From Apostichopus japonicus (lineage: Eukaryota; Echinodermata; Holothuroidea; Aspidochirotida; Stichopodidae): a stretch of DNA of 64,000 nt. Shown here one piece after another: positions 24,604 through 37,394 of the stretch (positions are counted from its first letter, which is position 1; every line of letters begins with the position of its first letter). Below the pieces are notes generated by a model, which was not told where the DNA came from, ran no database searches, and was given only the letters and a program-made list of their open reading frames with translations. The translations under genes and the position numbers were made by a program. Location: positions 4,330,713 to 4,394,712 of the forward strand of contig NC_092574.1 of NCBI RefSeq assembly GCF_037975245.1. Reading direction: 5' to 3'.

Positions 24604-25614
24604 GTCATTTGTTGATTATGTGATCCTAACATCACATCTCAGTGAACTTTACTAGCTTGACGAGTGAAGTTTCATTCAAATAATGGAGAAAAAGTCAAAA
24701 GAGTTTGATTTCCAAGTCATCTTTCAATGTGACAAAGATCAATACTGAACGGTAACTAAGTATCAAATTTCTAGAAGCAAATGAAACTGTTAAATTACTA
24801 GCTAATTAATATTGATGCGGTGAAACTAATCTCGAACGATATCTTAGGTCCATCCATTTCAATCGTATGTTGATCTGGAACTGAACACAATGTAAATATG
24901 TGTCAGGGCAACAAATTTGTTAAATATTAGAACTATTCACCTCTATAAAATGCCCAGAAATTATTACATTATAGCACCATGAACCAATCACATACCTGGA
25001 CAGGGGCGAGCCAAACCACCACCAACCTTACTGACACTTGTCTCCAACTCTACATACAAATTCTTATCTTCCTAAACTTACATGAGTGGAACATTTTAAC
25101 ATTGTGTCCTCACTTCTGGGGCACCACCCACTTTTTCTTTCGTTCCAAATCTATCATTCAGAATAACAACTAGACGCTTTCAACCAATCAACAAAAGTCA
25201 ACGTAGTGCACCTCCTGGATGAACTTTGACTATACCCACCACCTCGAGTTGAATTAATACAGCTAATTGTTGATGCGCCATGACACTATTGATTATAGAG
25301 TAACATGTGAAGTACTCTCCTGGATGCACTCTATGAGTTTACCTACTTCAACTCTTAAATAAGCCAGATTGTTGATGTGCTAAAATTAAAGACGGAAAGT
25401 GAGGCGGCCATTTGCAAATTCAAACAGGAAATTGATAACGACAAATTATAGTTATCTATTCTGGACTGTTCCGTACAGAGTTTAAGTTCGAACATGTAAG
25501 TTCTTAATTTGAAAAGTCAAAATGAATTATTTCTAAATCAGATCATAAAGTTTAAATGTTTTGCAATATTAGTAACATCTAAACCTCCCAACTGTCCGTG
25601 CTGACTTGTACTGG
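24604..25614. other. No gene seen
   Basis: AT-rich sequence without supportable features. Confidence 0.4.
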
Positions 25615-25797
25615 CTCATTTGCATCTAGCACACTGGGCAGTATAAATGTTATTATTTAGCTAAATGTAGTCACAGCTCATATGCTTCTAGCACACTGGG
25701 CAGTATAAATGTTATTATTTAACTATGTATGTAGTCACAGCTCATTTGCATCTAATACACTGGGCAATATAAATGTCACTGTTTAACTACATGTGGT
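25615..25797 (+). repeat. 62-64-bp tandem repeat, three copies
   Basis: Each unit starts CTCATTTGC (25615), CTCATATGC (25677) or CTCATTTGC (25741) and contains ACACTGGGCAGTATAAATGT. The third copy is the most diverged. Confidence 0.85.
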
Positions 25798-26466
25798 TAG
25801 AGAGGCATTTCCCTGTTGTTATTGCCTTCAGACACAGGTTTATGAAAATTGTAAAATGAATACTTTTAAAGAACACAAATCATGCTATCCCAAATGATCA
25901 CCATCTGATATATTTATAGAGATGTTTAGGATCAACCATTATACTATTTGCTTTCATTTGTAAGATCTTAATCCTCAAGTGTCACGCTCGACAACAAACT
26001 TGTGTTTATATTATAATGCAACTACGATAAATTTATATAGGATGTTCGGCTATTAATTTATATTAATTAGTCCGGGATTTATCATGTATGTATGTATCAG
26101 TGCACGTATATTGGAACATGGAATTCTCCTTTATTTTCAATCTGAGGATCACGACTTAATTATTAAACCACATTTCGATTGGATTAGTAGTTACAAGAGT
26201 TTTTGCAGTTAACTGACTAATGATCCGTTTTCTATATTTGTTACAGGAACATTAACTATATATTACCATTATTATTGTGTATGGATTAATGGACATATGT
26301 TTATCGATATATGTTATATGTTGAAGAAACTATCGCTGTTCTGCACCAGGCCCCAGCGACACCTTTCTTATGAAAACTGGGACTGGTTAGAGAGAACAGC
26401 GTAGAGAACGTCATCAGGACTGCGAAGAAAAAAAGGTGAGTTAATAATATATAAAACGTGCCAAAG

Positions 26467-26500
26467 TGGTGACCCCGACATGATTCGAACGCGCAATCTC
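26467..26500 (+). promoter_or_regulatory. tRNA-Trp-complementary primer-binding-site-like sequence of an LTR retroelement
   Basis: TGGTGACCCCGACATGATTC and the following 14 bases are nearly the complement of the 3' part of eukaryotic tRNA-Trp, including the post-transcriptionally added CCA (TGG at the start). A genomic tRNA gene would not encode CCA and would continue into the anticodon arm; here the match stops after the T-arm. LTR retrotransposons place such a site just inside the 5' LTR, and here CGTGCCA lies 3 bases upstream. No gag/pol frame follows and no LTR pair is visible, so this is a fragment. The tRNA-Trp identification is from general knowledge of that tRNA. Confidence 0.6.
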
Positions 26501-29500
26501 TTGTTAATTTGATATTTTCATAGTAAAACTATTCAGATTGCTGCTTTCATACTGTTTTTTCTCTCACAGTATCAGCGAAGTGGGGTTTGTTTTCAGATTT
26601 CAGTTACACTTGCAAACAAAACAAAACATTTTATCCAAATAAATATTAATGCAAAGTTGTGCACAAAGAGAAACATTACAATTCCAAGCAGAGTTCAATC
26701 ATGACATTGTTCTTCTTTGTTTTAAAGATCAGTCTTATTTATAATTGTGTAAAGGTAATCAGTGCTGGCCCTAAATTATAGAGAAGCAGGCTATCATCAA
26801 TGCAGGTTTTCACAAGTATTTTCTTCTTCATTCAAACTGGAGGATGCACAGAGGATCAAAACCTGGATCAGATCCTCTGCCTAAAATCAACATCTCCCCA
26901 AGAATGCTCCTATACTCAGGATTTGGCTCCAAGCTAGCCCTCTGCGACCAATTCAGGGGAGCTACGTAACACCCTGCTTAGTTCTTGACAATATATCACA
27001 AAAGCAGTATACATTTAAGCATTATAGGTTTAATATCATCATTGATTAGGTCATGGACATAACAGTAAATCCATACTACAGTATAAGGGCAGAGTTATCT
27101 CCAGATCCTGCTGGCATTCAATAGTTAAATAGATAACTTCATATCAACACAGTCCTGGGGATTGAATGTCTGTACTTAACTGTACATATGAATCATTCCC
27201 TCGTAATCAATAACCAAATGATATAATGATACGGCAGATACCGCTGGTTACAACTTCTGATGTGTGCTCTTCCAGATGCCCAAGGGTCTGCATTTCAATC
27301 ATTCTGAATCAACGAGAAACAACATCCTCTCTCCTAGAAGGGCCTCTTTCCAATTATCATTTAAATGTTTGATTGATTATTAAAAGTTAATGTCTCTAAC
27401 CACACTAGGGCACCTCAATCGGGGATGTATATTCACCACATAGCCATCCCTGCAGTAAGATTTGGATTTAATCAATATCTTAAGTAATTTAGTTGTCTGA
27501 TAAGGAACAATGCATTCTATCAGTACAGATACACAAAACATATTTTAAAACTTATTTGTTTTTTTCTTCATATTTGACCATCATTTGCATGCATGAAAGC
27601 CTTCGGGAGGTTTTCACTTCAACCTCAAAAGTAATATTATTGATTATCTTCAAATGTCCCCAAGAAAGTGTTTATGAGCGTAGATGAGTTTGGGGAGGGA
27701 GGGGGGGGGGGGAAGAAGCTGATATCCAGGGTTTTCCAGTGATCAAGGTGGGGTTCTTTCGTGGGGTCATTGGTTCTGATCCCTCACCTGCCTGCTCTTG
27801 CCAAAACCTCTTTACTATTTCTAACGTTGTTCACTGTTTCTCATCTCCTCTTTATCCTGTATTAAAGGATAATCAAATACTTGTTCATACATGTATCGTA
27901 TGTAATGTCAGTGCTTATGACAGCGATAACCCAGGGTCACTCTTACATCAAACTGCCTGTAATGTTATTGTACTGTTCAATCAAGTTAAGTATGACTGCC
28001 TATGCAGCGGAGGCCTCTACTGTTACAAATGGAATGTCACTTGTTCTAAGCTTTAAAGTCTCTACAATCTCACCTCAAAAACCTCTTCTTGATTAGATTA
28101 AGTGGAGGAGAGGCAGACTGCATGGAAGGGGTCACCCACTGATCCAGGGAGATGAAATCCTCCAGGGTTAATTGAGGTGTCACCTTAAAGCAACTGAGGT
28201 TACAGCTTCATCTAAGAGGGTGACTCCAGTGATCTTAATCTCATCATTCCTGTTATAAGGAGCCATTGTTTGAAAGAGAGCAAGAACTGAAGTGTACTGT
28301 ATTTGAGACTGACTTTCATCCACATGATACTACTCATACTGACCCTATGGTTTTAAGGAGAGAAGAGAGAGGCGGGAGGAGGGGGGTGGGGGGTAGGAGG
28401 AGTGTAAATGACTATGACCTACACCCATGTATGATATTATATAGTTGTGTATGACCAGGTACAATATCTATCACATTTATCTCCTTGTTTGGTTTCCTGA
28501 AAGGGAAACTATGGAGTCACTATTACTGACCTTGAAAACTATCAGGGGGGGGGGGACTGCGGATTGCAAAGTCCGCTATGACTATAATGGGGATCGCAAA
28601 GTTGGTGATTAATATTATGGTTAGATTCGTCCAACACCGCAACATACAGAAACGCTGTACTCAAAGCCAAAGAGTTTGTTTGGCCAGGCGACGGGGAAGG
28701 TTGCTATTACTAAAACGGTAGGGTTTGCAGTGTTTGTCAATGTTAGAAAAAAACATTCAACAGGTAGAATAAAATTATCAAATGAACCTAAAAATTATAC
28801 TTGGTAATGAAATTAGTATTAATAGTTGATAATATAATGTAGTATGTCTTTAAATGTTAACATATATGTGTTGTATTTGATACAGAAATTGTTGACCGCC
28901 TATACATTAGTCCATGTACCTGTAGCTTTGGTTAGTACTGTACCATTATTTGATAGGGGTCATGTAAGTTGGCTTTAAATACAAACAAAAATGGCAATAT
29001 ATCTATAATGAAACTAATTGCTTGCATGGCAAATTCATATAAGGAATACAAGCAATTCTTTTATGTATTCTGAAATAAAGTTCTCATACGACTACTCAAA
29101 AATGTATATTATTACATGCCAACCTTACGATTTCATAATGAGTAGAATCCCAGTGATAAATCTCACGCAGTACCGATTAATCAGGTCACACATCCGGAGT
29201 CTATTCACTCTAAGTTCTTCAATACCGCCCTCAATTCCTTTTGAGAACATTTCACACTATACTTTTGATTCACTTTCTTCTTTGGTCCCCTGCCCCCCCC
29301 CCCCTTGACCCCTTTTTTTATTTTCAGAGATGCTAGACAGAAATATTCTGACAGATTTCAACAAACAATGGAATTCCATCCTTGCATTATTGGTATAAAT
29401 TGGACATTAACAGATATACTGTACGTACACAGTGTATTACCATGTTCAAACTGATTGCAAACACATCTGGTTTTGGTCATATAAATCCTGGTTAATGGAT

Positions 29501-30875
29501 CATCAACTCATAATGATGAGCAAAGTAATAGCTTTTCTCGCCTGGTTTGATCACTTTCCAAAATGTTCCTAAGTAGAGTAATTAAGATGATTTTACTATG
29601 ACATTTCAACAATATAAAATTAATTTCAGTGTATGTTCTCAGCTCAAAGTCACAAGTCAACCTGACTGTTTTATTATTTTTATTATTGTCATCTTTAAAT
29701 TGAAGTTCAAGCCAGCTGTTTTGCAATATCTCTTTTAGCAGTTTTTACCAAATTTATGGAATGCCACTCGAGGTACAGTTGGAACCAATCGAAATGATAT
29801 CCTTTTACGGTAGATTTTACACCAAATTAAAATGATCATCTTACAAGCAAGCACTTGGTTTTGATAAACATATTACCAAACTACCATTAATATGGGCCAG
29901 TGTACCAACTACTGTACATAGCTTCTACAATAGCTTGAATTATGGCATCCATCATACAAGTGCAATCAACACACACACACATATACACTTAATAACAGTA
30001 GTGGAGTACAGACAGGTATTATGTGTGGCATGATATTAACACATGTGTGTGGTGGTAGTTGCATATTTCAAGGTGATGTTAGGCCTTACCAGCAAGCCCC
30101 TGCAGTTATTAGCTACAGTAAATGTCCAGACAGGGAGGGATCTTTCAGCAATATTGTTATATTTAATGTAAAGAAAAATATCTATCAACTCTGTTGAAGG
30201 TTTTAATGTCATCCAGTGACCTTGGAGACATTTCTGACAGGAAAAAAATAATTCAAATTCAAAATATGTCAAAAACAGCAAACACCTTGCTCAGAGCAAA
30301 ATAATCCCATTTTGATGCGAATATGACCCAATGACATGACCTTTGGCCTCGTACCTGCCAAAATTGTGAAACTCAGAGGGCAGGAATTTCAATAATTAGA
30401 CAATCTTGTTGTAAATACATCAACTCAGTCATAATTGTGATGAAAGGTACACACAAAGACTCTGGGCAAAATGTTTATGGCATTTGTGAAAATGATTCAG
30501 TTTCACTATTGAAGGAGGAAGGAAGGGTAAAAATATTCCTACAGAAAGTTAGCATTCCTTGTGGTAGCACTAAAACAAGGGATGATACCTAGGGGAGATC
30601 AAACCACTATGCAGCATGTGAACATTAGGCAAGGCAAAAGCCTTAGGTGATTCACATCTCACCAAAACAAGAAACCTACAGATTAAACTAAAATTTTCTG
30701 TCATCAGAAACTTGTTTATTGGACAATACTTTGGACACATGTCTTTCCAAATAGTAATGTTTTATTAGGACAAGACCAGGGATCTAAATTGGGGAGGGAG
30801 ATGGCAAACAGGATGAGAAAAATCAAGGAAAGAAAGATGGTTTGGGTTCTCACGTACAAAAGCACTGATCTTAAA
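26501..30875. other. Gene-free stretch
   Basis: Poly(G) at about 27700 and 28544, poly(C) at 29291. ORFs such as 27739-28056 lack domain or splice support. No repeat family recognised. Confidence 0.4.
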
Positions 30876-31032
30876 AGATTATTACCCATGATACCATAGC
30901 ACTGGTCCTTGAGGGTGCACAGTGTTAAAAGATTACCAGGGCATACTAGGCACTGTAGAATGAGGTGCTAAGGTTGTGAGGAGACAGGTAAGCGAGGAGC
31001 GAAGTAAATAGATTATTACCCATGATACCATA
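30876..31032 (+). mobile_element. 111-bp insert of the GTGAGGAGACAG family with 23-bp flanking duplication
   Basis: AGATTATTACCCATGATACC plus ATA occurs identically at 30876-30898 and 31010-31032. Between them lies a fragment matching the repeats at 9.4 and 18.6 kb (GGGTGCACAGTGTTAAAAGA, then GTGAGGAGACAGGTAAGCGA), ending AAGTAAAT. A long target duplication and one-ended truncation resemble target-primed retroposition. Alternatively it is a local tandem duplication. Confidence 0.7.
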
Positions 31033-33399
31033 CACTCTATAATCCATCAAAATGTTTACCATGATAAACTGAAGTTAACGACCTGTATCCTAACATTTAC
31101 TACAGTATACAGTTTGGCTGAAACTATGTAACAATTGTACCAACGTATAAGAGTGTTACCAATAGTTGCAAGCTACACTAGGTAGCTCAGAGTGCGAATT
31201 TAACGAAGACAGGTGAGAGACATTCAGTCCCAGGTTTAACTTCCGTTTCTACCTTTGATATCTTTCACGCATGACGCTTCCTGCATGATACTAACCAACA
31301 TGTCTCTCAGATCAAGAATAAATAGTCTTTTTAAAAGTAAAGTAACCAGATACCTTAATCCATAGAGAAGCTTGGTTTAAGCTTGATTTAAGTATAGATC
31401 TTCTGTACATATGTGTATAGTATATTTTGTTAATGTACACATGCATACTGCACATATATGACTAGCTATGTTATATACCAACTAAATTTTTATAATGGTA
31501 CTGGTGTTTGTATCACACAAAGGAAAGGTTGCCCCATCATAATCCCGTAACCAGGCAACATATGAATAACAACTTCTCCTTGCTGTTTATGGAGAGATGC
31601 AGTACTGCTAATAATTAATTGTGGCTAGTGTGTAATGATTGATTTTGAGCCGTGGTAATGAGTAAGTGTGGAAATTGATAAGCAATGCATTAATTCACTT
31701 GTAAGCCAATTCTATCAACGACAAAGACCAACGGGAATCGTGACTCAATTTTCTCTTCTGTTTACAAGAAAGAAAACGCTTTATAGTAAATTGTCCCCAT
31801 ATGAAAGAATTAATGAAACTTGCAAATAAGTTGCAAGTTAAAAACTCTATATACTGTAAAGGCCCATAAATGTTACATCTAAGTTGGATAGCCTTGTACA
31901 GTACTGTGAATCAAGTGTGTACATTAGAATGTTCATATCAACAATGTAAGGTAACTGAGTAAACACATTAAGGCATTTTACCCTTAAAACAATGCACTGC
32001 AAAACAACATGTTACACATGTACAGGCCTGTATGTGTGCAAGGAGTATGATTTGCTGCTGATACCAATACTATATAGTCATGTACTACAGTGTAGTATTC
32101 ACCTTCCAAGAGAGTATCATATAAAATACCTATAAAATGAATTCTGAATTACTTCTGGTCAACATACTCTATGTGCCATACAGTGTATGAATAGAAGCTG
32201 ACACAGTAACACAAGCTTCGTCATGTGATGGCAATATTTACATGTGACAATGTTCAAACCAGTTCTGACTGTGAAATCATGCTAATGAGCTTAGGGGTCG
32301 GTATGGGGAGATATTACAGTTTTTCATAATGACCATAGGGCCTGCTCTCAAAATTGGTCATAATCAAATTTAATTTAATTTTTAGTGTTGAGATTTAAAA
32401 GGAGGATTTGACAGGCCTGATCTTTTAACTGATTACTTTCCAGAAAGTTTTCTTGAATAATCCCTGGGATATCTGGACTTTCTTAAAAAAATTGTCCAAA
32501 CTGTTACAAAGTGAATTGCGCAACAAAATTAATGCTCCCAAAAACTGATTGTTTATCAGCTTCAAGGAAAGCTTTATTTCTATTAAGTGATGAGAAATAA
32601 AGTGGTACATTCCAGGACCAATAATTGTCATATATCCTAATACTGCAGCTTTGTGTTATCTGACATGTGACCCATTTGGCGCCTGTTGACCTAACTTGGT
32701 GAAAATAAATACAGATATACATTTATCATGTACAACATATCATTTTGAGAATGTTGCTGTAATTCGTAGCCTGCAATCTTGACAGCAAATTTCAAGATAA
32801 CTTTTATTAAGCAGCTAGCATGGTCTGCATACATCACAAACACAAATACAGTAGCTCATTCCTGATGAACTATTTTGTTCATAGTGATCCACGTCTCCAC
32901 AAAGTCTTCAAACAATCAAAATTACCTGCTCAGTAAATTAACTACAGTATGAAACGGAAAGAATTAGAATTTATGATCAGTCTTTGAGAAACGCTGAGGG
33001 AAGTCATGTGACTGTCAAAGAAAGGGTTATAAAATGACCTCTATCATGTATGTTCATGCACACTGTTTCAAAGGAAGGAAGTTTATTATATTCAACCAAG
33101 CTTGAAGTGCTAACCTCCTTACTTGGAAAGATTCCCACGATCACCTACAAACAGTAAGTAGCTACTATCGTGTATGACAGAGTTTTAAGGAGATATGGCA
33201 GAATGATGACGTCCATAATGTTATAATTTCATACTTTTTAAGTATGTATTAAACACGAAAGCAACGCATGAGGATTTCATACCAAGTTACTGCACATACT
33301 ACAAAGTACTGCACAAGAACCAAAAAACTTTAAATCAGCAATCACTTTGAATTTAAGAGAACAATAACACCAATGACACTTATATCAATGAAATACTAT
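31033..33399. other. No gene seen
   Basis: AT-rich sequence. Minus-strand frames at 32425-32722 are short and unsupported. Confidence 0.4.
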
Positions 33400-33490
33400 T
33401 TTTAATTTGCTTTATCGTTTGTATTAAGTGCCTGTGACACATTGGTTCGTATTGTGCACTATAAATATGTAAAAATTAATTATTATTACT
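33400..33490 (+). repeat. Degenerate LINE/SINE-like 3' tail
   Basis: GTATTAAGTGCCTGTGACAC then GTGCACTATAAATATG and an ATTATTATTA tail. It has the same layout as the tails at 7.5 and 8.1 kb, more diverged. Confidence 0.4.
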
Positions 33491-35459
33491 ATGTAGCTTA
33501 TTATGACCTCACGTCAATGTTCACTATTGGATATCTTTTATACCTACTGTATAGAGCTTCTCTTAAAGACTGCCCTCTCTAACACTATCTTTGCCAGTCC
33601 ATATTGTAAAGTTCTTGTTATTTATTACATTGTTTGTGTAAATACATCACTCAATGTTTTTCGGTTGATATGGAATGCATCACATCATTCCAATCTATAG
33701 AGCTCTGATTGACTAAATGGTAAATAAACCCTGATCTGAATGCTACATTATACTGTACAATGTCAACAACCTTCTTACTAACTTGCAACAGCTGCAGCAT
33801 AACACTCGCTATCATTAATTAAATCTGTACTTCCCACCATAGTAAATTGACTGTGCCACATTAGCTTCCATTGCCTACTGCTGAATGTAATATTATTGAA
33901 TAAATTCTAAAGTCTAGAAAGGCAGCTAGTATATAAGTTATGTATGTACACAATTACACATTCAGCAAACAGTGGCAATGCAAGGAGTGAAATTCAACTC
34001 ATTAATAATTATCACAAAGATTTCTTATGCAGATTGAGAAACAGTTGTGATATACAACTTGAAGAATTGCAAATTTTCAGTAAAAATGCTATATGTACTG
34101 TACGGTATACCGTATGCCTGACACATTTAGTACAGAGGACTGGCGACCAAATACAAAATGCTACGTTACGACTTGTTCTAGTTTATTTCGAAACTGTTGT
34201 ATATGATCAAACCAATAAAACTACATTGCTCTGTAAAAGTCAGTACCTACATGTATTGTGCCTGTATGATATATCGGACAAGGAGCTAATAGTGCAATAA
34301 AACAATTATGACATTTCATGATTTAGCCAGAAAATTGCCACTCGGTGCCAAAACCTTCCTGAACAAGTCCTTTATTGTAGGAAGAAGGAGGTGTAGCATC
34401 CTTCCACAATTCCACAGTCAACATGAAACTTCCTTCCCATTTCGTAAAAACAAGTTTTGAAAAAAAAAGTCCAATATTCATCATAGGTACAGTGGTACAA
34501 CTACAATATAGTCCTGCAATCAATACATAAGAGATATGTATGAGAAAGCAAATAACTTGTGTAAGTGTATGTGCAATTCAGTGTATTCACAAACAAGATA
34601 TGACTATCAAGTAATGGAAAATGACTGATGTGTTTCTGAAATTCTTAGTAGCTACTCACAAATGTACAAACAAACATATATGCCTGTTACGTATTCCAAT
34701 ATGGAAGAGTCTATGGGTTAGTAAATGAACGGTACAGTAAGTTCATGCATTTAGTCGGAGAGAGTAATAACCAAAAATTGCTTGGAGCACTGCCAGTGCA
34801 AGGATCTCAAAGATGCTGGTATTGATATCTCATATATTGCCATTATATATAATTATTTATTACATATATCTGTCAAGTTTTGTCATTTTGCTGAGCTACA
34901 AATCGATAAAGTTTTTAACTTCCTTAAATACTACGAGTTGACACGTGTGCCTACTGTACCCGCAAATGTATCTACATGTAGTGCTACACTAGTATAGGTT
35001 GTACAGTATATAAGTGCATGTATGAAGTAAGGATATATGCAAGTATTATATAGTAATATATACTGTAGTATATATAAAGTAATATTATAGGGTTGTCCAA
35101 GGGATGATATTGGGTTTTGTGAACAGCACATACTGTTATCTGGAATGCAAGTATATACTAGAATTCGGCATTCAACCAAGTATTAAGAACACATCACATC
35201 ATTTGTCAACTGTGTTCGTCAGGAAATGATACCACCTTCATTTTGTCTAACTTTCATCACATTATCTTCAGATGTCATATACAGTATGAAGTAAATTTGT
35301 GCCAAAATGTGGCAAACCAAACACAAAATTCACCTTTAAAACTGTCTTACAATAGTATGAAATAAGCAACAGTTATGACAGACAGATGCATCAGAGTTAA
35401 GGTTGCTTAAGAATAGAGGATCCTAAATTGTCTTAAGGCTCTCTGTGATGTATATCATT
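33491..35459. other. No confident gene; one 118-codon ATG frame
   Basis: The frame at 33944-34300 on the plus strand begins with ATG but has no domain, no matching splice sites and an ordinary AT-rich composition. The rest is empty apart from ACTGTAC-type palindromes. Confidence 0.35.
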
Positions 35460-35712
35460 CTATGTTACCTATCCCTCCCTGTGTCACCTATCCCTCCTGT
35501 GTTGCCTATCCCTTCTGTGTTGCCTATGCCCTCCCGTTTTGTCTATCCCTCCTGTGTAAACTATCCCTCCAGTGTTTCCTATTCCTCCCTATGTCACCTA
35601 TCCCTCCAGTGTTTCCTATCCCTCCCTGTGTCACCTATCCCTCCAGTGTTTCCTATCCCTCCCTGTTTCACCTATCCCTTCCTGTTGCCTATATGCCTTC
35701 CTGTCTTGCCTA
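35460..35712 (+). repeat. 18-19-bp minisatellite
   Basis: About 14 units of the type TGTGTCACCTATCCCTCC with variants AGTGTTTCCTATCCCTCCC. The pyrimidine bias makes open frames (PIPPVLPIPS...) in two phases, which are not taken as coding. Confidence 0.9.
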
Positions 35713-36551
35713 GATCCCTACTCTGACGTCTCTCTGATCTCCTTTACAATCACCTTTCAAACATCTAGATAATATATCACTTTGTCTCAACTCTCTCTAG
35801 CCTGGCAATGTTTGTATCACATTTTAAGCAATACAGAGCTGTTAGCAAATAAATCTTTAAATCAATTGGTAGATAGGAATGTACATATATATATGTATGG
35901 TATTGAATTAGAGACAGGTAAAAAGAGAAGAGTGACTCATTTACCTTATGCTACTCGTAGAACTGTCATTCCTCACATAACACTCCTACAGCTACCAATG
36001 ACTAGTAATTACTATTCTTCACAGAAAGCAATTAGACAGCAATTGATGCAAGCAGATTGGCTCAATCCCACGTTAATTCTCTAATTAACATTCGTGTCAA
36101 CAAAAGCTTCCCATTTGAAATTCCATTTAAAGTCACACAAAAATTATATGGCTCTTAACTAAATTAAATGTCAATATTGTTCATTAAAGCTCACTAAAGA
36201 ACACTTTTCAAATGATTTATGGATAAGCTTGGTACTGTAGCTCTAATAAGTACATACACATTTGCCGCCTGTATTAAACTCGAATGACAGTGCCTTGGCT
36301 CACTACTTGCTTGCTATGATATGCACTGTAGAATATTGTACTACTGTATATTGGCTGTTTAATAGTGAACATTACTTGCATTTTTGTACAACAATGAGAA
36401 TGTGAAGTGTTATTAGCCAAGAGGGTCACACCCTCAGGGAGTAAAATTACTTCATCAAGTGTAAAACAATATCTCTGATAAACACCTATTGTTTGTGTAT
36501 TTCAGTCTCGTACACACACATTGAAATACTGCACTTGAACTATTTACATAC
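35713..36551. other. No gene seen
   Basis: An ATG frame at 35782-36084 is unsupported. Nothing else. Confidence 0.35.
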
Positions 36552-36691
36552 GTACTTATGTTTTGCTTTCTTAAGTTGACGAAAACCCAACAACGACGGC
36601 GTCGTCTTTCCCTTATCATAATAGATATTTCTGTCACGAACAAATTTTCCAAACAGACTAAGTCAAGTTGGGGGGGGGGGGGGGCAGCCAT
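36552..36691 (-). CDS. Candidate first exon: MAAPPPP...RRRRRCW protein, possibly PIF/Harbinger nuclease-derived
   Basis: On the minus strand ACAAAATGGCTGCC gives a near-ideal start (A at -3, G at +4), of the YY1-like type often seen at TATA-less starts. The frame reads MAAPPPPQLDLVCLENLFVT, then EISIMIRERRRRRCWVFVNL and RKQNIST. It reaches possible donors GTACGT/GTATGT near 36556-36546. A hydrophobic helix, an arginine run and a Trp followed by N-L-R recalls the N-terminus of HARBI1-like PIF/Harbinger nucleases; that comparison is from memory and weak. The Pro run comes from a C15 mononucleotide tract, which would frameshift if it slipped. No DDE domain lies downstream on this strand within reach, so the remaining exons, if any, are unseen. 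Confidence 0.28.
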
Positions 36692-37169
36692 TTTGTAAAC
36701 AAGTTGTGTAATACTATAGGTCCAATAGGAGTGGGAGGTGAAATCTAAGTTTTCATTTTTCATATTTTCAAAGTGTCGACTTCAAAGTGTCCGACATATT
36801 TTCAAAATGTTGACAGTGTTGATGCTGAAACCAGTGCCATGATACCATCATTAGCTGGTTAGAGGTTGGGAACCTATAGACTTAAGATTCTCGACGTACA
36901 TGTATAACCAATCTCCCTTGCAGAAAATTAACATTGTATATATATCAACAAAACCGATAAACCAGAGAACGAAAACGTTTAGCGGTTCGGATGACTAAAC
37001 ATGTTCATAGTGTGGTAAGCCATACATGGTAATATTCATGAACTTGTGCGCACCAAAATGTTGACTAAAATTATCTGTTGAGTATCTAGGGGCAACATAT
37101 ATAAGGAAGGTACCAGGAATCACTTTTGTTGACAAAGTCTATTTAGTGACAAAGTATCATAACATTTTG

Positions 37170-37390
37170 CACCTAAATGTTCCAAAAAAATCTTCGGCCC
37201 AAACAAATTGGCGCAAAATGTATTTTCCAAAAAAAATAGAACCCCAAAAACTGTGGGCCCACAAATTTCCAGCCCAAAGAATGAGTGTCAAATGCATTTG
37301 AGGTGGAAATAAATTTGGGCCCACCGGGCCTAAAAATGGGCCCGGAATATTTGGCGGCCCAGATGGTCCCAAAAAATGTACGCCTAATTA
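37170..37390. repeat. Cryptic GGGCCC/AAATTT low-complexity stretch
   Basis: Repeated GGGCCC, GCCCAAA and TTCCAAAAAAA words (for example GGGCCCACAAATTTCCAGCC) without a fixed period. It makes a long minus-strand open frame rich in F, G and W that is compositional. Confidence 0.5.
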
Positions 37391-37394
37391 TTGT

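Noticed and set aside
33944-34300. 118-codon plus-strand ATG frame
   Set aside because: The longest non-repeat ATG frame, but AT-rich chance composition, no domain and no splice sites; left out as a gene.
35445-35772. Pro-rich frames (PIPPVLPIPS type)
   Set aside because: By-product of the 18-19-bp minisatellite, open in more than one phase.
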